Assembly: GCA_024230095.1 (NCBI GenBank)
Contig: JAAERS010000151.1
Coordinates: forward strand, 1 to 50,327
DNA from: Gammaproteobacteria bacterium
GTDB taxonomy: Bacteria; Pseudomonadota; Gammaproteobacteria; Pseudomonadales; Balneatricaceae
Length of the DNA stretch: 50,327 nucleotides
Reading direction: 5' to 3'
The notes below the pieces were generated by a model that saw nothing but the letters and a program-made list of their open reading frames with translations, was not told where the DNA came from and ran no database searches. The translations under genes were made by a program, and so were the position numbers. This document shows, piece after piece, positions 45,530 through 50,327 of the stretch; position 1 is the first letter of the stretch, and every line of letters starts with the position of its first letter.

Positions 45530-46666
45530 TCATAACTCGTTAAATATATTGCTCATGGGTTGATACAATAGCTCTTCCCGCCAACCTTGCCATGCCACTG
45601 GCAACTTAAATGGTTGCGCCTGACGGTGGCACTCAAACAAGGCTAACAACTCTTTCTTACGCGCTAACAATTGCGGTAACAAATCATATTCCTCGGCCAA
45701 AGTAGAAACACCTTTTTGGAGTAGTTTGTAACGCTTTTGCTCAGCTTTGCTTAACGGCAATGGTAATGTATCGGGTTCAGATGCCTGATTTTGCTCAATG
45801 GTGCTGTTAATGCTTTCCAGTTGCTTTAACAACCCTTTTCCATAGCGCCGTAAGCTACTGGGGCGCATATCTTGAATGCTGGCTAGGGCTTGACCATGTT
45901 GCGGGTTGCGCTGGGCGATTTCTACTAAACTGGTATCCTTAACAATAAAGGTTCGGGGTTTATTCAAGCTTCGTGCCTGCTCTTCACGCCAAGCCGCTAA
46001 AGCCTGCAACCGTATCAGATCAGCACCCTGTAAACGCCAAGCATTTTTAACATTGACGTAACTTAGTTGCGGCTCCAGCTCGACTTTTGGACAAGCTAGT
46101 GCTTGCATGTCATCCAAAAACCACGACCACTTGTCTTGCTCAACCAGTTCTGATTGCAGCTTTTCAAAGCACTGCAATAATAGAGACACATCCAACGCAG
46201 CATAATGACACTGTGATGCTGTCAGTGGTCTCTGCAACCAGTCTGAGCGCGTCTCTCCCTTTTCCAACTCAACGTCCAATAGGGTTTTCACCATATTTTG
46301 CAAACCAATAGATAAGCCATAACCTGCATAGGCCGCCGCTACCTGTGTATCTATTAGGGGACTAGGGGTCATACCCAACCAATGGCGAAGCAGCTCTAAG
46401 TCTTCACTGCTAGCATGCAACACCTTGTAGACGCCAGCATGGCTAAGCAAGTTTTGTAATGGCTGCCAGTCATCAATAGTTAGGGGGTCGACCAAATAAG
46501 TGCATTGCCCGTCTGAAAGCTGAACCAGCCCAACAATGGGATAAAAGGTGTCCACGCGCATGAACTCCGTATCCAGAGCCACGTGCGAGCAGGTCAACAA
46601 ATACTCACAGGCATCTTGCAGGTCACTATAGTTATCAATGTAGATATGAGAAGCGGTACCTACCAT
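45530..46666 (-). CDS. rnd: Ribonuclease D
   Basis: A 378-residue 3'-5' exoribonuclease trimming tRNA precursors. The DEDD nuclease residues are seen in [23 protein letters not shown], the [15 protein letters not shown] region and [19 protein letters not shown]. An HRDC domain follows ([29 protein letters not shown] given across residues about 220-250). It overlaps the end of recR by seven bases and precedes ycgL by six. Confidence 0.96.
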   Translation of the reverse strand: MVGTASHIYIDNYSDLQDACEYLLTCSHVALDTEFMRVDTFYPIVGLVQLSDGQCTYLVDPLTIDDWQPLQNLLSHAGVYKVLHASSEDLELLRHWLGMTPSPLIDTQVAAAYAGYGLSIGLQNMVKTLLDVELEKGETRSDWLQRPLTASQCHYAALDVSLLLQCFEKLQSELVEQDKWSWFLDDMQALACPKVELEPQLSYVNVKNAWRLQGADLIRLQALAAWREEQARSLNKPRTFIVKDTSLVEIAQRNPQHGQALASIQDMRPSSLRRYGKGLLKQLESINSTIEQNQASEPDTLPLPLSKAEQKRYKLLQKGVSTLAEEYDLLPQLLARKKELLALFECHRQAQPFKLPVAWQGWREELLYQPMSNIFNEL

Positions 46667-47280
46667 GCTTTGCGCCCTGCAAAAGCGTGAGCTAAGGTGC
46701 CGCCGTCAACATACTCTAGTTCCCCGCCTATAGGCACTCCATTAGCAATACGAGAGACACTGATTTGTGCACTATTGGCCAAAGACTTAATGTGTTCATG
46801 AATAAAGTGCGCCGTGGCCTCACCTTCAACTGTGGGGTTGGTAGCTATAATGACCTCTTGTACAACATCATCACCTAATGATTCCTGCAATCGCGCAAAC
46901 AGGGCTGGTAACCCCAAGGCCTCAGGGCCAATGCCATCCAAAGGCGACAAGTGCCCCATGAGCACATAATACAAGCCATCATATCCGGTGGATTGATCAA
47001 TAGCCAAAACATCAGCAGGTGTTTCAACTATACACAATTTGTGTCTGTCACGTCGTGGGTTCACACAAGTGCTGCAGGTATCACTTTCACTGTGATTACG
47101 ACAGGACTGGCAACGTCCTACGCGATCAAGAGCCTCTTGCAGAGCTTGGGATAAGTTGGTACCACCTTGACGATCACGTTCTAATAAGTGCAACGCCATA
47201 CGCTGGGCAGACTTACGCCCCACACCAGGCAAGCAGCGCAGGGCATCTATCAATTCTTCAATTAGGGGACTAAAGGTCAT
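46660..47280 (-). CDS. recR: Recombination protein RecR
   Basis: A 206-residue partner of RecF and RecO that helps load RecA on gapped DNA. Order of parts: helix-hairpin-helix ([20 protein letters not shown]), the four-cysteine zinc finger ([16 protein letters not shown]), and the Toprim domain ([13 protein letters not shown] ... [35 protein letters not shown]). It follows ybaB by 18 bases in the conserved dnaX-ybaB-recR cluster. Confidence 0.97.
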   Translation of the reverse strand: MTFSPLIEELIDALRCLPGVGRKSAQRMALHLLERDRQGGTNLSQALQEALDRVGRCQSCRNHSESDTCSTCVNPRRDRHKLCIVETPADVLAIDQSTGYDGLYYVLMGHLSPLDGIGPEALGLPALFARLQESLGDDVVQEVIIATNPTVEGEATAHFIHEHIKSLANSAQISVSRIANGVPIGGELEYVDGGTLAHAFAGRKAW

Positions 47281-47298
47281 TGTAGTGAACTATTAACC

Positions 47299-47625
47299 TC
47301 AAAATGGCATTTTAAAGCCAGGTGGAATACCCATGCCTGAGGTCATATCAGCCATACTTTCTTGTTGAGCAGCCTCAATTTTACGCACGGCATCATTAAC
47401 TGCCGCTGCCAGCAGGTCTTCCAGCATTTCTTTGTCTTCACTCATCAGGCTATCATCAATAATAACGCGTTTAACATCATGACGACCATTCATGATAACC
47501 TGCACCAAGTCGGCACCAGCACTGCCTTTGGTTTCACTTTCAGCCAGCTTTTCTTGTGCCTGCTGCATTTGTTCTTGCATCTTCTGGGCCTGCTTCATCA
47601 AGTTGCCCATTCCGCCTTTCAACAT
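47299..47625 (-). CDS. ybaB: YbaB/EbfC nucleoid-associated protein
   Basis: A 108-residue DNA-binding protein of the YbaB/EbfC family: [20 protein letters not shown], a beta-sheet core with [14 protein letters not shown], and the C-terminal [15 protein letters not shown] at 47625 matches the family start and has AGAGA at a proper distance; ATG at 47631 is possible. It sits between dnaX and recR. Confidence 0.96.
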   Translation of the reverse strand: MLKGGMGNLMKQAQKMQEQMQQAQEKLAESETKGSAGADLVQVIMNGRHDVKRVIIDDSLMSEDKEMLEDLLAAAVNDAVRKIEAAQQESMADMTSGMGIPPGFKMPF

Positions 47626-47667
47626 AATCATTCTCTACTTCTAAATATAATCAAAACTATTCACTGA

Positions 47668-49698
47668 CTATTCTTCAAATTTCTTTACAGTTTCTACGCT
47701 GCCTAAGTCCAACTGGCCATTAAACACTTGTTGCAACTGTTCCACATAAGGGTCTGCTTTTAGGGAAGCAACAGCTTCTTGTTGGTGCTGTGTCAAACGG
47801 CGTTCTCGACGAGCAAACGGTGTTTCCTGCTCAGTACTGCCAATATCAATAGCCAATTGCAAGTCGCAACCAAACATGACCTCAAGCGCTTGCCGAATAC
47901 GCCCCTGATGGGCCGCATTCAACATACTAGTTTGCCCCTGCTCCAAAGTGAAAGTAAGCTGCGTGCCCACACGAGTAGCAAACACCATGTTAGCAGCAAT
48001 GGAGCGAGTTAAACCATCAATGTTAAGGTCGCGAAAAATATTAGCCCAATTACTTTGATCTAGGTCGGCTAAAGTCCAGTTCTGCGAACTCGCGGCTGCC
48101 GGTTGCTGCGCCGGTTCAAGCTCAAGTTTATCTTCAGATTGAACTTCGACTGTAGGCTCGACTTCAACTTCAGGTTCAGGTTCAGGCCGCGGCGTAGCCT
48201 CAGGCCGTGATTCTTTAGGTTCACCTTGCCAACCCACTGGTGACTCTTCCCAGGGTGGTACATCCATCATCAAAGGCAGCGTTTCTTCACCAACATCAAC
48301 ATGGCCTACCACCTGTTCGTTAGTTTCTTCTGCCACCTCAGCTGATTGTTCATTCTGTGTCGCAGCCGCAGCTTCGGATTCCTCTGCCGACTCGTGTTCC
48401 ATAACATCGATGTCAACGGACTTCTCAGACTCCAGGGCCCCTTGTGATTTATCTGCCAAAGTGGCTTGATCAGGCGTCTGTACTTCCCTTGGCGCAACGT
48501 CAACTGGAAGCGCTTTAGCCTCAAAAGCCGGTTCTACGACACTGCCTTTTGTGGGCGCCGGAACGGGCGGCACAGTTTCAGGCATAGTGACTTGTTTGAG
48601 TTGACTAGGATCGACTTGTGGCCGAAATGCTAACATACGCAACAAGGCCATCTCAAAACCATTACGAATATCAGGGGCTAAGGCCAAATCTTTATGAGCC
48701 ACTGTGCCCATTTGGTAAAACAATTGCACATCGGCAGCTGGCATATCTTGTGCCAATGCACGTATCACCTGCTGATCAAATTGCACCCCTATCGGTGCCT
48801 CTGGCACTACCTGACAAACCGCCACTTGATGCAACATTGAAAGCAGATCTTCCAAGGCCACTACAAAGTTTTGACTTTGTTCGGCCAGTTCAGCAACCTG
48901 TTGCAAAATAGCACTACCATCACCCATGTGTAAGGCTTGCAACAAAGCCACCACACGGCTCTGGTCGATACTCCCCAACATCTGATTAACAGCCGTTTCG
49001 CTCAGTTCACCACCGCAAAAAGCAATAGCTTGATCCGTTAAACTCAGAGCATCACGCATACTGCCCTTGGCCGCTCGACCGATTTGCCAAATAGAGGCCT
49101 CATCAAAAACGATCTGCTCTTGACCTAGAACTTGTTGTAAATAGTTAGCAATTTGCTCAGCTGGCATATTTTTAAGATTAAACTGCAAGCAACGCGACAA
49201 TACGGTAACTGGCAGTTTATGAGGATCGGTGGTCGCTAAAAGAAACTTAACATGTGGGGGCGGTTCTTCGAGAGTTTTGAGCAAGGCATTGAAACTACTA
49301 GTAGACAACATGTGCACTTCGTCTATGAGGTAGACCTTAAAACGCCCCCGAGTAGGTGCATATTGCACATTTTCTAGCAATTCACGGGTATCTTCCACCT
49401 TGGTGCGCGAAGCGGCATCCACTTCGATCAGGTCGACAAAACGCCCCTCACTAATTTCCACACAACTGGAGCAAGTGCCACAAGGCTTAGAGCTAATACC
49501 TTGTTCGCAGTTAAGGCACCGCGCCAAAATGCGAGCGATGGTGGTTTTACCCACGCCGCGGGTACCAGAGAACAAATAGGCATGATGCAAGCGCTGCTCA
49601 TCCAAAGCATGAACCAAGGCCCGTAGTACGTGCTCTTGTCCCACTAGGGAATGAAAATTTTGGGGCCGCAATTTGCGTGCCAGTACCTGATATGCCAT
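47668..49698 (-). CDS. dnaX: DNA polymerase III subunits gamma/tau
   Basis: A 676-residue clamp-loader ATPase. The start MAYQVLARKLRPQ at 49698 is the family one; a TTG frame to 49728 is not. Motifs: SGTRGVGKTTIARIL (Walker A), the four-cysteine zinc module CLNCEQGISSKPCGTCSSC, DEVHML (Walker B) and LLATTDPHKLPVTVLSRC (SRC box). A long acidic/proline-rich linker (PEPEPEVEVEP) precedes the tau C-terminal domain. I see no A-AAA-AAG-type slippery heptamer (no run of six or more identical bases on the gene strand), so the short gamma form by frameshift is not supported. Confidence 0.97.
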   Translation of the reverse strand: MAYQVLARKLRPQNFHSLVGQEHVLRALVHALDEQRLHHAYLFSGTRGVGKTTIARILARCLNCEQGISSKPCGTCSSCVEISEGRFVDLIEVDAASRTKVEDTRELLENVQYAPTRGRFKVYLIDEVHMLSTSSFNALLKTLEEPPPHVKFLLATTDPHKLPVTVLSRCLQFNLKNMPAEQIANYLQQVLGQEQIVFDEASIWQIGRAAKGSMRDALSLTDQAIAFCGGELSETAVNQMLGSIDQSRVVALLQALHMGDGSAILQQVAELAEQSQNFVVALEDLLSMLHQVAVCQVVPEAPIGVQFDQQVIRALAQDMPAADVQLFYQMGTVAHKDLALAPDIRNGFEMALLRMLAFRPQVDPSQLKQVTMPETVPPVPAPTKGSVVEPAFEAKALPVDVAPREVQTPDQATLADKSQGALESEKSVDIDVMEHESAEESEAAAATQNEQSAEVAEETNEQVVGHVDVGEETLPLMMDVPPWEESPVGWQGEPKESRPEATPRPEPEPEVEVEPTVEVQSEDKLELEPAQQPAAASSQNWTLADLDQSNWANIFRDLNIDGLTRSIAANMVFATRVGTQLTFTLEQGQTSMLNAAHQGRIRQALEVMFGCDLQLAIDIGSTEQETPFARRERRLTQHQQEAVASLKADPYVEQLQQVFNGQLDLGSVETVKKFEE

Positions 49699-49733
49699 GC
49701 AGCATGTATCCAAATTAGCTATTATCAAACACT

Positions 49734-49770
49734 ATTATAGGTGGCACACTGGCTTGATTCAATGAATCAA
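49734..49770 (-). promoter_or_regulatory. dnaX promoter with a palindrome over the -35 box
   Basis: On the minus strand TTGAAT (49757-49762), 17 bases, TATAAT (49734-49739) make a good sigma-70 promoter about 35 bases before the dnaX start. The -35 lies inside a 17-base palindrome (49754-49770): TTGATTCA, one central base, TGAATCAA. The spacing of TTGAT and ATCAA is seven bases, so it is not a standard FNR box. Confidence 0.6.
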
Positions 49771-50241
49771 TGCGAAAGAACTATGACTCATGTATTTATA
49801 AGCTCTGGTAGACTTTCTTGTATCAACAAACCGGCCTTTATAGGCACTGATATATTGCACCATAACATCACTGACACTGCACAATTAATAATTAACGGCC
49901 CCACTGCGAACTAATTGGTGGCACTTATTATTAGGCTCGCTAGTAGTGAAAACATGCGTCAGTCATTAGCATGAATACAATGCTAGTGGTGAATTGAACA
50001 ACTAGTTATTCAAATAATGTCGCTCTTTGGCACCGTGAAGCTTAAAGTTCTATAGGTTATGGCATAACTCAAACACATATGCTACTGCTTGAGCCTGCTG
50101 GCATTGAGGTTGAAGATATAACGGCACAGATATGTAAACATTAGAAATGCTATGTCGGGAAATCTAACTATATGCTGTAAAGTTAGCCATGTGTCACACT
50201 TAGCTAAAATAATCGGAAATTTGTATATAAATCAAAAGAAT
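49771..50241. other. Gene-free spacer between ffs and dnaX
   Basis: About 470 bases without a convincing gene on either strand. It includes the 3' flank of the SRP RNA (a T-rich stretch just after its end on the minus strand) and a short inverted repeat CTAAC/GTTAG near 50167-50189. Nothing else was recognised. Confidence 0.4.
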
Positions 50242-50327
50242 GGAGGCAGCCTTACCAGCCACATCCCGGCACCCAAACCCACCGCTGTGGCTGCTCCCTT
50301 CCGGGTCTGACCAGATTCACGGTTTAT
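50242..50327 (-). ncRNA. ffs: Signal recognition particle RNA (4.5S), 5' part beyond window
   Basis: The minus strand reads CTGGTCAGACCCGGAAGGGA-GCAGCC, then, after a GGTGGGTT segment, GTGCCGGGATGTGGCTGG. These are the two sides of the conserved SRP RNA domain IV loop (GGTCAGG.CCGGAAGGAAGCAGCC and GTGCCGGGATGTAGCTGG in E. coli). The RNA binds Ffh and directs membrane proteins to the translocon. The 5' end and promoter lie outside the window; the 3' end is placed near 50242 where the stem sequence ends. It precedes dnaX in the same direction, a frequent order. Confidence 0.93.

Noticed and set aside
49754-49770. FNR/ANR box reading of the dnaX palindrome
   Set aside because: FNR boxes have TTGAT-N4-ATCAA; here the spacing is seven bases.

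Overview
The window is a stretch of chromosome from a Gram-negative gammaproteobacterium, most likely a marine, hydrocarbon- or fatty-acid-using member of the Oceanospirillales/Pseudomonadales side of the class. The reasons are the Pseudomonas-like cytochrome c oxidase cluster with its small DUF2909 and DUF2970 membrane proteins, an AlgQ/Rsd-type sigma-D regulator, a nadK-rhomboid-yeaC-DUF2797-pepN run, a long-type isocitrate lyase with malate synthase G, and the ffs-dnaX-ybaB-recR-rnd-ycgL-ycgN order. There is no prophage, transposase, CRISPR array or defence island. Almost everything is housekeeping or central metabolism, and most genes lie on the minus strand.

Layout. 1-6.8 kb: a Yip1-type membrane protein cut by the window edge, then (read on the minus strand from 6.7 kb) coxB-coxA-ctaG-coxC, a divergent DUF2909 protein, SURF1 and a thioredoxin/SCO-like protein. 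SURF1 carries an in-frame TGA exactly where the conserved tryptophan before its last membrane helix should be. 6.8-17.1 kb: DUF2970, pyrD with a promoter and leader hairpin, a possible 35-residue protein, dusC, ribE, then a tightly packed minus-strand run rsd-nadK-rhomboid-yeaC-DUF2797-pepN-hemH. 17.1-23.6 kb: a protein resembling an ADP-ribosyltransferase fold, then the glyoxylate shunt: aceA on the minus strand, and a LysR regulator and glcB on the plus strand.

23.6-30.9 kb: a GNAT acetyltransferase, the YgiQ radical SAM protein, an SrmB-like DEAD-box helicase, an exported beta-lactamase-fold serine hydrolase, deoD coupled to a small membrane protein, and a 71-residue orphan. 31-35.8 kb: the most accessory-looking part, with a rubredoxin fused to its reductase, a Rieske oxygenase whose active-site carboxylate is Glu (as in carnitine-type oxygenases), and two LysR regulators. 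35.8-50.3 kb: hrpA, fadD, a class II glutamine amidotransferase, a von Willebrand A membrane protein, and the replication/recombination/RNA-processing run ycgN, ycgL, rnd, recR, ybaB, dnaX, with the 3' part of the SRP RNA (ffs) at the right edge.

Functionally the window joins aerobic respiration (caa3-type oxidase with its assembly factors), acetate and fatty-acid use (fadD, aceA, glcB) and pyrimidine, riboflavin, haem and NADP synthesis. I found no clear-cut unknown system. The best candidates for follow-up are the interrupted SURF1, the Rieske/rubredoxin-reductase pair, the ADP-ribosyltransferase-like protein, the LysR gene inside the glyoxylate locus, and palindromes placed on promoters (pyrD leader, dnaX -35).
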